Shown in pieces: positions 53,225 to 61,976 of a DNA stretch of 64,000 nucleotides. Every line of letters begins with the position of its first letter. Positions within the stretch are counted from its first letter, which is position 1. The notes beneath the pieces were generated by a model that was given only the letters and a program-made list of their open reading frames with translations, searched no databases and was not told where the DNA came from. Made by a program: the position numbers and the translations under genes. This DNA is from Bacillota bacterium (GTDB lineage: Bacteria; Bacillota; Clostridia; Lachnospirales; Lachnospiraceae), in contig JAEYPP010000019.1 in NCBI GenBank assembly GCA_023410575.1, forward strand, positions 1-64,000. The letters are read 5' to 3'.

Positions 53225-53420
53225 CTACTTATGCATCACCTCTGAGTTGTTCCTTGTTTATACTTTGTATCTTGTATACTTCGTTTCTGTTTTTTCATTG
53301 CTGATATTTTTCTCGAGCTTAGCTCGCTTTTTTACTCAACACTTATCATCCCCTTCCGTAAATTAACATACTAGGTTTTTTCATTTTATAGAACAATCCG
53401 TGTGTTTTCAATCATTATCC
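53225..53420 (-). repeat. Leader block copy 2 with relic of a ligase C-terminus
   Basis: This copy of the 51261-51445 block lies upstream of the AMP-ligase gene. At 53388-53417 it retains the last codons of a ligase-like frame (IENTRIVL then stop, compare IENRRSSIK). It includes the GAGCTTAGCTC hairpin with a run of Ts on the plus strand (53313-53332). The rest of 53168-53782 is gene-free except for the terminator at 53626. Confidence 0.7.
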
Positions 53421-53625
53421 ATCTTGTGAATTAGAGATTAAACTCGCCTTTATCCTAATTTACATCTCCTTATCCTTTTATCTGATAATAATCCTTGTAT
53501 TAACATTGGGATTGTTGTGGTTTCTTAACAAAAAAGTAAACTCTAAACTTTTCTTTTTTAATATTTATGATTAAAAACCACACTTAAGACTATATGGTGT
53601 ATTTTTACATTATTCCATCAAAAAA

Positions 53626-53660
53626 AACCAATATATCTCATAAGTAAAGATATATTGGTT
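53626..53660 (-). terminator. Terminator of the phosphonate operon
   Basis: The 13-bp stem AACCAATATATCT / AGATATATTGGTT is followed by eight Ts on the minus strand. It lies 123 bases after the last operon gene. It is one of the strongest terminators in the window. Confidence 0.88.
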
Positions 53661-53782
53661 AATTTAAAAATCTATTTATTCTCAATTTAAAACACATCCG
53701 ACCTGATAAGTCCTTCAAATTCTTCAATCTATTATAGTAATCTTGTGTAAATCCTTTTCAATCAATATTATAGAACAATAAA

Positions 53783-55579
53783 CTAATAACCATTATTACT
53801 ACTTATCTTGTAATATAACTCTTTTAGTATTTGATTATCAAATATAATGGGATTATTGTTTAATCTTTCTACATTAACGGAACTCACTAATTCATCAATA
53901 TCGCCTTTCTTAATATCAATTTGTGGCAAATTCAAATCATTGATTAATCTTTCAATGCAATTAATACTACTAGGGATATCTTCGAACCCTAAAGCTTGCG
54001 CCAATTCAAGCAATACGATGTAGACATCTTCTCGATGTTCACACATCTCATATAACTTTTTCCAACAAGGTATCAAGCAACATGCCACTGCATGTCCATG
54101 ACTGATTCCATATTTTGTAGTTAATATATAGCTCATAGAATGTGGAGCAGTTGTTTTCGTAATATTGATTGCCTTCCCACTTAAATTAGAAGCTTCCATC
54201 ATAGCTTTGAAACTTTCTTTATGATTATGTAAATATTTGCAATAATTGCTCAACGTAATTTCAATACTTTTTTTTGAATATTCAATACTATGTTTTGTGG
54301 TCTTTTTCGACCAAAATGACTCGATTGCTTGGCATAGGGAATCGAGCATCGTCGATTTTCTTTGGTATTCTGGTAGTGTTTCTAACCATGTATCATCCAT
54401 GATTACGATTTGGGGTAGCAACGTTTGATGTTCAATCGTAATTTTCTTCCCATTATAGTAAATCACTGCAAACTTCGTTGATTCGCTTCCTGTCCCTGCT
54501 GTTGTAGGTATTGCAATATGAAGGATATCGTTATAGTTATATTTTTGCTCTAAGAAATCTAATTCCCCATCTAATGTAGAAAATATCTTAATACATTTTG
54601 CTACATCAATAGAACTCCCACCACCAATTGAGATTATTTTTTGGTATTTACCGGCAACAAATTGTTTTGTTCCCTTTTTTATATCTTCGTAGTTTGGATT
54701 TGGGCTAAAGTCGGAAAAATAAGTAATATGGTATTCTCCTAATTCTTCTCTCACATCATTTAATAGATGTTTCCCACAGACGAGAAATATTTTTTCATAT
54801 CTATCGATATACTTACTTAAAGATCGACTGTAGTAATTCGTTTCCTCAATCACTTGCTCTCTATCATCATAATATTGTATCTCGTCTAAAACTCTTTTAT
54901 AATCACTTTCATTATCGATCTCATCCATGTAATCCTCTTTATACGACATACCGACGATACTCATTCGATTTGTCACCTTGTTTAATGCATCCTCGGCATA
55001 TACTTTAGTAATCCCATTCTCAACAAAATTCTCCACTTCCTTATTCCAAATAGATAATGTTTCTCTATCTAACTTATAAAAAGGTTGAAAGGCATAGCAA
55101 TTTTCGTCAAAAATACTTACAGATACTTCTTTCAAAAGATTACCTAAAAACCTTCCTTTAAAGTCTTTTTCCGGTAGTTCTTTATCCTCATGATATAAGC
55201 AAATATTCTTTTCTGGTGAATTTAAAACCTTGATAACCAGATTTTTATTAAACACCAAATCCCCATGTAAAAGTAAGCAATCATCATCGAGATACTCCTT
55301 CGCATAGTTCATTGAAACGATATAATTCGTATTTTTATACTCCTTATTCTCGACAAACGTAAACTTTAAATCCTTAAATGTCATTGTCTCACTTACAACT
55401 TGATCCTTAAATGGTCCAGTTGTAATAATAAACTCTTTAATACCACACTCACTTAATAACCTAATTTGTCTATGTAAAATTGTTTCTCCATTATTTAGTT
55501 TAAGTAAGCACTTATGCTTATTCTCTACCAATTCTCCCATTCGGCTTCCTAAACCCGAATTAAAGATTAACGCTTTCAT
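53783..55579 (-). CDS. Fusion: phosphonate cytidylyltransferase + iron-type phosphonoacetaldehyde reductase
   Basis: 598 residues. The N-terminal 235 form a LicC/PntC-like nucleotidyltransferase, with GLGSRMGELVENKHKCLLKL (nucleotide loop and lysine) and metal-binding LLHGDLVF. From about 245 to the end is a group III iron alcohol dehydrogenase, with NAD motif ISIGGGSSIDVAKC, IPTTAGTGSESTKFAV, DSLCQAIESFW and HGHAVACCLIP. In reductases acting on phosphonoacetaldehyde (PhpC, FomC type) the second metal ligand region often reads CQAIES, as here. The fusion predicts reduction to 2-hydroxyethylphosphonate, followed by CTP-dependent activation to the CMP form. It is last in the operon, four bases after the decarboxylase gene. 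Confidence 0.85.
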   Translation of the reverse strand: MKALIFNSGLGSRMGELVENKHKCLLKLNNGETILHRQIRLLSECGIKEFIITTGPFKDQVVSETMTFKDLKFTFVENKEYKNTNYIVSMNYAKEYLDDDCLLLHGDLVFNKNLVIKVLNSPEKNICLYHEDKELPEKDFKGRFLGNLLKEVSVSIFDENCYAFQPFYKLDRETLSIWNKEVENFVENGITKVYAEDALNKVTNRMSIVGMSYKEDYMDEIDNESDYKRVLDEIQYYDDREQVIEETNYYSRSLSKYIDRYEKIFLVCGKHLLNDVREELGEYHITYFSDFSPNPNYEDIKKGTKQFVAGKYQKIISIGGGSSIDVAKCIKIFSTLDGELDFLEQKYNYNDILHIAIPTTAGTGSESTKFAVIYYNGKKITIEHQTLLPQIVIMDDTWLETLPEYQRKSTMLDSLCQAIESFWSKKTTKHSIEYSKKSIEITLSNYCKYLHNHKESFKAMMEASNLSGKAINITKTTAPHSMSYILTTKYGISHGHAVACCLIPCWKKLYEMCEHREDVYIVLLELAQALGFEDIPSSINCIERLINDLNLPQIDIKKGDIDELVSSVNVERLNNNPIIFDNQILKELYYKISSNNGY

Positions 55580-55583
55580 CCGT

Positions 55584-56690
55584 CTAACTCCTTATTCTAT
55601 TTTGAAAGTTAAGTTTGTTTTCTTCTGGCGATGAAGTTGGTCGTCCTAAATCTTTTCTGGACTCGCTGTTTGTATGAACAACCAATGCCATCTTTCCCTT
55701 TGTCTTAATTTCAGATAATGCCTCAGTTAAATCGACAAAATTATCTATCAATCTCACTTCATGAAATCCAAATCCTATCAGAATTTTCTCTAAATCCAAC
55801 TGGTAAGAAATCGTAGGTTGCTTTCCAACCGATTCGTGGCAACCATTATTGATTAGTATGTATTTAAAATTATCTTTTGCATTTTGTATTGCAACTGCTA
55901 ATCCACCCATATGCATAATAAATGAACCATCGCCATCAATACAATAAATATTTTTATCTATTTTCAAACTAATACCAAGTGCAATGGAAGAAGTATGCCC
56001 CATGGAGCCTACAGTCAAAAAATCATTGCTATGGCCCATAGTATTCTTTTCTCTAATTTCAAATATTTCCCTTGATGTCTTTCCAGTCGTAGATACGATA
56101 TAATCGTCATCAGAAATACTTTCAATGATTGCATTCAAAGCTTCTTCCCGAGTAATTCTATACTTATTTTCTTTCGTAATTAAGTCATACTTAGAAAACG
56201 TATCTTTCTTTACGATGAGAGCAATCGGCTTTTGTTCTTTTCTCACATACTCACTACAAGCATTAATTTGGCTTTCATAATCATCATCTACAATATAATA
56301 TTTTATGTTTAAGGCATCTAAAATTGGTAATGTTAATTTCCCCTGTTTGATATGTTGCGGTTCATCTTTTGTATGAGGTTCCCCTCGATAACCAATAATT
56401 AATAACATTGGTATCTTATATACTTCTTCATCTGCAAGTGATAATAAGGGATTGATTGCGTTTCCAATTCCCGAATTTTGCATATATACAACTCCATAAT
56501 GTGATGTTGCGATATGATAACCACTAGCAATTGCAATCGCATTTCCTTCGTTTGCTGCTATCATATGATTCTCTTTCGACGAATTAGTGATATAAGCGCA
56601 GAAATCTTTTAATAGTGAATCCGGAACTCCAACAAAATAGTCGAAGCTCTTTTCTAATAATTTGTTATAAAATTCTCCTGTATTAATCAT
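55584..56690 (-). CDS. Phosphonopyruvate decarboxylase
   Basis: 368 residues, the normal length. It is a thiamin-diphosphate enzyme that converts phosphonopyruvate to phosphonoacetaldehyde, which drives the unfavourable mutase step. The activating glutamate is E48 in AANEGNAIAIASGYH. The cofactor motif begins IDGDGSFIMHMGGLAVAI and ends in LINNGCHESVG. Both substrate-handling halves are complete. The start overlaps the PEP mutase gene by eight bases. Confidence 0.93.
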   Translation of the reverse strand: MINTGEFYNKLLEKSFDYFVGVPDSLLKDFCAYITNSSKENHMIAANEGNAIAIASGYHIATSHYGVVYMQNSGIGNAINPLLSLADEEVYKIPMLLIIGYRGEPHTKDEPQHIKQGKLTLPILDALNIKYYIVDDDYESQINACSEYVRKEQKPIALIVKKDTFSKYDLITKENKYRITREEALNAIIESISDDDYIVSTTGKTSREIFEIREKNTMGHSNDFLTVGSMGHTSSIALGISLKIDKNIYCIDGDGSFIMHMGGLAVAIQNAKDNFKYILINNGCHESVGKQPTISYQLDLEKILIGFGFHEVRLIDNFVDLTEALSEIKTKGKMALVVHTNSESRKDLGRPTSSPEENKLNFQNRIRS

Positions 56691-57567
56691 AAGAATCTCC
56701 TATCAAATTTAATACTTCTTTCATAGAAGCACATAATTCTTCATCTACATTCATTAAACTTTCATCTTTTAATATCATATTAGCCGTGTTTTTCATCGCT
56801 TTGTATGCACTTCGCAATAGATGATTTGCATAGATCACGATATTGGCACCATAGGAAATTAGCTCTTTTTCAGAAAAACAATGATATGTTGTTGGTACTA
56901 ATACAACAGGAACGTCGAAATAGTTTTTTCTAAAATGATGTAGAAACTCAATTATTTCTTTACCATCCTTTTTGTAACTATGTATCATGATCCCATCGGC
57001 ACCTGCTTTGATATATGCTTCTGCTCTTTCCATCGCATCATCCAAACCTTTATTTGCTATAAAACTCTCAATCCTTGCAAAAATCATAAATTCTCTCGTT
57101 TGTAATGCCTTTTTGCCACATTGTATTTTATACGCAAATTTTTCTTTCTCTTCTAATATTTGTTCTGCATTACTGCCTAACAAAGAATTTTGTTTTAAAC
57201 TTTGCTTGTCTTCAATGATAATTGCAGACACTCCTAATCTTTCTAATGTTTGAACATTTCTTACAAAGTGTTCTATTTTCCCTCCAGTATCACCATCAAA
57301 AATGATAGGCCTAGTCGTTACTTCCATTATTTCATTGATTGTTTGAACACGACTTGTAAAATCAACTACCTCATTATCTGGTTTCCCTTTTAATGCTGAG
57401 TCACAAAAAGAGCTTATCCATATCGCATTATATTTTTTTCCGTCATAGTTTGCATTTTCTACAATAATTCCAGATAAACCATTCGACGCTTCCATTACTC
57501 TAACAAATTCTTTATTATCTAACAGTTCCTTTAATTTTTTTCTTCTGTTTTCTGGCATATTATTCAT
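56683..57567 (-). CDS. Phosphoenolpyruvate phosphomutase
   Basis: About 294 residues. It makes the carbon-phosphorus bond by rearranging PEP to phosphonopyruvate. The diagnostic motif EDK-x5-NS is present (E122, D123, K124, N130, S131 counted from the longest frame). The catalytic loop has D59 in ISSFCDSALKGKPD, and the metal-binding DGDTGG is at 94-99. The motif separates mutases from isocitrate lyase and methylisocitrate lyase relatives. The ATG at 57567 has AAGGA nine bases before it; the ATG at 57576 almost touches that site. Confidence 0.95.
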   Translation of the reverse strand: MNNMPENRRKKLKELLDNKEFVRVMEASNGLSGIIVENANYDGKKYNAIWISSFCDSALKGKPDNEVVDFTSRVQTINEIMEVTTRPIIFDGDTGGKIEHFVRNVQTLERLGVSAIIIEDKQSLKQNSLLGSNAEQILEEKEKFAYKIQCGKKALQTREFMIFARIESFIANKGLDDAMERAEAYIKAGADGIMIHSYKKDGKEIIEFLHHFRKNYFDVPVVLVPTTYHCFSEKELISYGANIVIYANHLLRSAYKAMKNTANMILKDESLMNVDEELCASMKEVLNLIGDSYD

Positions 57568-57572
57568 ACTTA

Positions 57573-58208
57573 TCATTCCTTTTTTATCATTCTAGATAAC
57601 AATTGGCTGTTAAGTCTAAAAAATAATTTCATGTTTTCGGTAACACTAACTCTATTCATGTAATTTCTAGACTCTGTTTTTCTCTTAATAAAATATCCTT
57701 CTTTCCAGATATATTCGTGTAATAAATGATCCAAATCTTTGATACTATATTGATAATATTTCCGGTCCATTGAAACTTGTCCAGATAAACTAATTATCTT
57801 AGATACAAATGACATACAATTATGTGCCTTATAAATTTTTAATCCATGTAAGAAAGGCATCGTTATCATAGAATATAGATTAAAAATGTACTTAGGATCA
57901 CTCTCAATTTTTTGAATATAATTCTCAATTGTAATCCTATTTTTTTTCAGAACAGGAATTCTAAATATCTTTAATTTGACTCTCTTTTTTTCTCCAAAAG
58001 CATAACAGTCAAGTGTTTCGTGCATAAATCCAGCATCAAAAGGTGAATAATGCCTTTTTCTAGAAAACGTGATAAAATCATTCATTTCTTCATTCATACA
58101 TACTGCGATATGTGTATATTCATATTTGCAAAACGTTCTGGAAAACTTGCCTAAACCAGTTAATGCTTTGACTAATACAACATAAATATACTCACTCTTA
58201 TCTTTCAT
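57573..58208 (-). CDS. Permuted papain-fold (YiiX/NlpC-P60-like) protein of the phosphonate operon
   Basis: 211 residues. The catalytic pair of the permuted papain order is visible: H33 in YTHIAVCMNE, then C131 in HNCMSFVSKII. The rest matches the YiiX-type layout (CKYEYTHIAV; FDAGFMHETLDCYAFGEKK). Relatives hydrolyse or transfer acyl or peptide groups, and some (LRAT-like) act on lipids. In this operon it might trim or acylate the phosphonolipid. It overlaps its neighbours by 11 and 4 bases. No signal peptide. Confidence 0.72.
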   Translation of the reverse strand: MKDKSEYIYVVLVKALTGLGKFSRTFCKYEYTHIAVCMNEEMNDFITFSRKRHYSPFDAGFMHETLDCYAFGEKKRVKLKIFRIPVLKKNRITIENYIQKIESDPKYIFNLYSMITMPFLHGLKIYKAHNCMSFVSKIISLSGQVSMDRKYYQYSIKDLDHLLHEYIWKEGYFIKRKTESRNYMNRVSVTENMKLFFRLNSQLLSRMIKKE

Positions 58209-58899
58209 TATCTTTTACTCTCAATTTCCTAAATAACTGGATTTGTAATCTTATCATTTCATAATACATTAGTAACCCTCCAATGATAAATATGATATCT
58301 GCAAGTTTTAACCCAAATCCTTTAATGTAAAGTATAAAACCCCTTCCAAAAACCATTGCTCCTATACATATAACGATAAAGAAAATATGAGTTTCAACCG
58401 GTCCTAGCCTTGGAAAAGGAAATTCTTTTAAATACAATATGCTGTTCATAGAAGTAAAAATAATTAATGCATAAACTGGCACAAGAAAGATTCCGACTTG
58501 AAAACTTACAATACTAGCAAATGCAAGTGCTATTATGAGATATGTAATATGCAAAATATCTGTTAATAAATCAAAATATCCACCAGCCTGTGATGTCATA
58601 TTTCTTTTTCTTGCGACATATCCATCTAAGTCATCACATATGAAGTGACAGATGATTCCAATAATTGTTCCAATTAAAAACAATATACTAATTTTTGATA
58701 GTAATGCACATAAGATTCCAAACAATCCGCCCAAAGCACCAACTAAAGTTATTTGATTTGGTGTAATATGATCAGGAATATGTTCTCCTACATATTTGTA
58801 TAGTATCTTATATAAGACATGTTCCAACTTACTAGGAACTATCTTTATCACCTTACTATCTTCATCGATATTTTCTACCTCTGTATTTTGCTTACTCAT
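58198..58899 (-). CDS. CDP-alcohol phosphotransferase (predicted CMP-phosphonate:lipid transferase)
   Basis: 233 residues with about six membrane helices. The full family motif D-x2-DG-x2-AR-x8-G-x3-D-x3-D is present (D89, D92, G93, A96, R97, G106, D110, D114). Such enzymes transfer a phospho-alcohol from a CDP-alcohol to another alcohol. With a cytidylyltransferase for hydroxyethylphosphonate in the same operon, the likely donor is the CMP-activated phosphonate and the acceptor a diacylglycerol-like lipid. It overlaps the radical SAM gene by eight bases. Confidence 0.9.
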   Translation of the reverse strand: MSKQNTEVENIDEDSKVIKIVPSKLEHVLYKILYKYVGEHIPDHITPNQITLVGALGGLFGILCALLSKISILFLIGTIIGIICHFICDDLDGYVARKRNMTSQAGGYFDLLTDILHITYLIIALAFASIVSFQVGIFLVPVYALIIFTSMNSILYLKEFPFPRLGPVETHIFFIVICIGAMVFGRGFILYIKGFGLKLADIIFIIGGLLMYYEMIRLQIQLFRKLRVKDNER

Positions 58900-60268
58900 C
58901 TTCGTTACTCCTTTTTATAAACATATTTACGATAAATGATTTTATATAATCTTTATAATCGATAAAGTGATATACACCTTCTTTTTTTGCTTTTAAAAAT
59001 AACTTAATAAGTAGTATATAGTAATTAACATAATATCTCCTAACGCTCATATACGTTGGTTTTGCAACGAGATGAAGATAATCAAAATGAGATGGATTGT
59101 TAGTAATGATTCTATCTTTGTATTCACTAAAATTATCAATCCCTAGCTCTGGTGTATAAATCGATATTGCAACATGTTTTAGTTGATGTTTTTTAATCCA
59201 TTGATATAAGTCTATAAAATCCCTTTTCTTAAAATCTAAATCCAAAATGAACATTCCCATAAGATTGATGTCTAAACTCTTGCAAATTCGAAGACTTTTC
59301 ATATTATTCATTACATTCGAATTTTTATAATAGCTAATTAAGCGATTATCATTAATTGCTTCTAGACCTACTAAGACATAATACAATCCTACTTCTTTTA
59401 ACTCACGCATCAATTGTTTGTGACTCGCTATAAAATCTGATCTTCCATAACAGATATAATTCTTATGAATATTTTTTTCTTTCAGTAGTGATATAAATCT
59501 TTTTAATCTCTCCTCATTATACAAGAAATCATCATCAACGATATAGATATTATCGCTTTTGATTTTTTCGATTTCATCTACTACATCTTCTATATTTCTA
59601 CACACATATGTACTATGATTCATCTTATTACGATGACAGAATTTACAACGATATGGGCAACTGTATGCGGTTCTAACCCAAGCAGCGTGCTCCAATTCTA
59701 AATAACGATAATTATTCGGATGTTCATAAAAATAAGTTCGATCTGGTAATGGTAATCGGTTGATATCAAATGGTTTTGATCGATTGTGAAACCATCTACC
59801 ATGATCTTGATAGCAAATACCATCAATATCTTTTAAACTAATATTTTTATGGTAGATAGAAAAATCAACAAGATCCAATAGCTTATAGATGTCAAATGTA
59901 GTTAAGATGTAATCTACATATTCTCTGTACATTCTCTTATAACATAGCTGAGCATGCAACCCACCAATGATGGTTATAATTTTGTCATTATATTTCTTTG
60001 CATTATTACAATATTCGAGCATAAAGTTTTCTTGCCTTGTTCTACCGCAAACATATACGACATCTGGGTATACTTTTCTTAATTTCTTTGGGATTCCTTC
60101 TTTTTCTACTTGTCCATCATATAAATATACATTATGTCCTCTCTCTTTTAAGATTGTCACAATATATTCTAATTCCAAGCACTCATTTTCAATTACTCCC
60201 ACAAAATTGTACTTTGTTCTTGATATTTCTGGATGAATTAAAAGAAACGTTAATTTGTCATTTTTCAT
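58892..60268 (-). CDS. B12-binding-domain radical SAM protein
   Basis: 458 residues. The N-terminal 135 residues form a cobalamin-binding-like Rossmann region (FLLIHPEISR; ELEYIVTILKERGHNVYLYD; IIGGLHAQ), although the usual DxHxxG cobalamin loop is not obvious. The radical SAM core has C204, C208 and C211 in AYSCPYRCKFCHR. The tail (about 370-458) has several aromatic residues. Proteins of this class methylate unreactive carbons, and the fosfomycin enzyme Fom3 does so on a CMP-activated phosphonate. It overlaps the ligase gene by 11 bases. The substrate is inferred from context only. Confidence 0.85.
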   Translation of the reverse strand: MKNDKLTFLLIHPEISRTKYNFVGVIENECLELEYIVTILKERGHNVYLYDGQVEKEGIPKKLRKVYPDVVYVCGRTRQENFMLEYCNNAKKYNDKIITIIGGLHAQLCYKRMYREYVDYILTTFDIYKLLDLVDFSIYHKNISLKDIDGICYQDHGRWFHNRSKPFDINRLPLPDRTYFYEHPNNYRYLELEHAAWVRTAYSCPYRCKFCHRNKMNHSTYVCRNIEDVVDEIEKIKSDNIYIVDDDFLYNEERLKRFISLLKEKNIHKNYICYGRSDFIASHKQLMRELKEVGLYYVLVGLEAINDNRLISYYKNSNVMNNMKSLRICKSLDINLMGMFILDLDFKKRDFIDLYQWIKKHQLKHVAISIYTPELGIDNFSEYKDRIITNNPSHFDYLHLVAKPTYMSVRRYYVNYYILLIKLFLKAKKEGVYHFIDYKDYIKSFIVNMFIKRSNEDE

Positions 60269-61967
60269 CTTTCTTCAATTCCTCTTCCATTAATTTATTA
60301 TAGGCGATTTTTCCGACCAGTGTCTTAGGCAACACATCTCTAAATTCGTATTCATAAGGCCATAAATATTTAGCTAAATTCTTTTCGCAATGACTTTTAA
60401 TCGAAATTAGTGTATCTTCTTCTGCTTTCTTATCGTTTTTTAGAACAATAAATGCTTTCGCCACTTGAACTTTATAAGGATGATTGATACCGATCACACA
60501 CGACATCAAAACATCTTGATGTGAATCGATGACATTTTCAACATAATGTGGATAGATACAATACCCAGAACTAATAATTACTCTTTTTAATCTTTGCCTA
60601 AAATAGATAAAGCCATTCTCATCCATAGTTCCTAAATCGCCTGTATGAAGCCATACCCTACCATCTGAATGCTCTTTTATTACTAAATCTGTTTCTTTTT
60701 TATCATTTAGATAGCCTTTCATAACCGTAGGTCCACTTATTACGATCTCTCCCTCTTGTTGATAAGGTACTAATTCTAATGTATTAGGTTTCACTATCTT
60801 ATAATAGGTATCTGGATACGGGATACCTATACTACCTTCTCTATAATGATCAACAGGTGTTAAGCAACTTCCCGTAACGCATTCCGTTAGTCCATATCCT
60901 TCTCTTATCTGTATATCAGCACCGTGATCCTTTAAAAATTGGTCAACCTTTTTCTTTAATGATACCGACAAGGAATCTCCACCTGATATTACACACTTTA
61001 AAAACGACAAATCATAGTTTTCAAGATTCTTTGTTTTCAACAATGCTTCGTATAGCGTTGGTACTCCTGCAATAATATTAGGCTTATATTTTATTAATAA
61101 CTTATCAAAAGATTTAGCGCTAAATTGTGGAAGAATAATGCTAGTCCCACCAAAATACTGAACCGTGTGGATACATATTCCTAAACCAAATCCATGAAAT
61201 ACAGGCATAATTGCCAAAACTGTATCATCCTTTTTTAAACAAGCACAGGCCTCAAAACTTTGCATCGCTAGGGCATTAAAATTCAAATTCGTTAATTCAA
61301 TCCCTTTGGGATATCCTGTAGTACCACCACTATATAGTATAACTGCCGTATCATTACCTATCGTTTTAACATACGTTTTTTTGGTATATTCTCGTCCTAG
61401 GTTGATAAAGTGTTTCCATCTTATCGTCGAATCATTTTTCTCAAGCTTAATTTTTCTTTGCTTCGTTAATAAATAGCCACACTTTCGTGCTGTAGGCATA
61501 GAATCTGATGCCGAAACAAGAACTACTTTTTTTAAATTCGTTTCTTTTAATATGTGATTTATTTTATTGAATGCGATATCGATCGTTATTATGTATTTAC
61601 TTGATGAAGTATTAACGTAATATTTTATTTCATTTTCTGCTGATAATGGGTGAATCATATTTGAAACTGCACCTATTTTATTAATTGCATAGAAACTAAT
61701 AAGCGCTTCTGGAGTATTTGGCATGTATATACTTACAATATCATTTGCCTTAATCCCAAGTTTCTTTAAAGACTTCGAACAATCATCAATTTGTTTTAGA
61801 AACTCGCGATAAGTTTTTTTATTCCCGAAATAGTTATAACTAACACAATCTAAGTGCTGATTCGCTGATTCTTCTAACAACTTATAGATTGATATATCTG
61901 GATATTCCAAATGTTCTTTTACACCATCATAAAATTGATACCAAGGCGTAACTATTTCTGTTTGCAT
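60258..61967 (-). CDS. Acyl-AMP ligase / long-chain acyl-CoA synthetase-like enzyme of the phosphonate operon
   Basis: 569 residues. ANL motifs are YSGGTTGYPKGIEL (phosphate loop), REGYGLTECVTGS (A5), WLHTGDLGTMDENGFIYF (A7), RLKRVIISSGYCIYPHYVE (A8) and the catalytic lysine in LPKTLVGKIAYNKL (A10). All are intact, unlike the second ligase at 51413. It activates a carboxylic acid, most likely a fatty acid, as acyl-AMP and then acyl-CoA or another thioester. Next to a PlsC-like acyltransferase it probably supplies acyl groups for the lipid part. Confidence 0.9.
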   Translation of the reverse strand: MQTEIVTPWYQFYDGVKEHLEYPDISIYKLLEESANQHLDCVSYNYFGNKKTYREFLKQIDDCSKSLKKLGIKANDIVSIYMPNTPEALISFYAINKIGAVSNMIHPLSAENEIKYYVNTSSSKYIITIDIAFNKINHILKETNLKKVVLVSASDSMPTARKCGYLLTKQRKIKLEKNDSTIRWKHFINLGREYTKKTYVKTIGNDTAVILYSGGTTGYPKGIELTNLNFNALAMQSFEACACLKKDDTVLAIMPVFHGFGLGICIHTVQYFGGTSIILPQFSAKSFDKLLIKYKPNIIAGVPTLYEALLKTKNLENYDLSFLKCVISGGDSLSVSLKKKVDQFLKDHGADIQIREGYGLTECVTGSCLTPVDHYREGSIGIPYPDTYYKIVKPNTLELVPYQQEGEIVISGPTVMKGYLNDKKETDLVIKEHSDGRVWLHTGDLGTMDENGFIYFRQRLKRVIISSGYCIYPHYVENVIDSHQDVLMSCVIGINHPYKVQVAKAFIVLKNDKKAEEDTLISIKSHCEKNLAKYLWPYEYEFRDVLPKTLVGKIAYNKLMEEELKKDEK

Positions 61968-61976
61968 ATGTACTTC

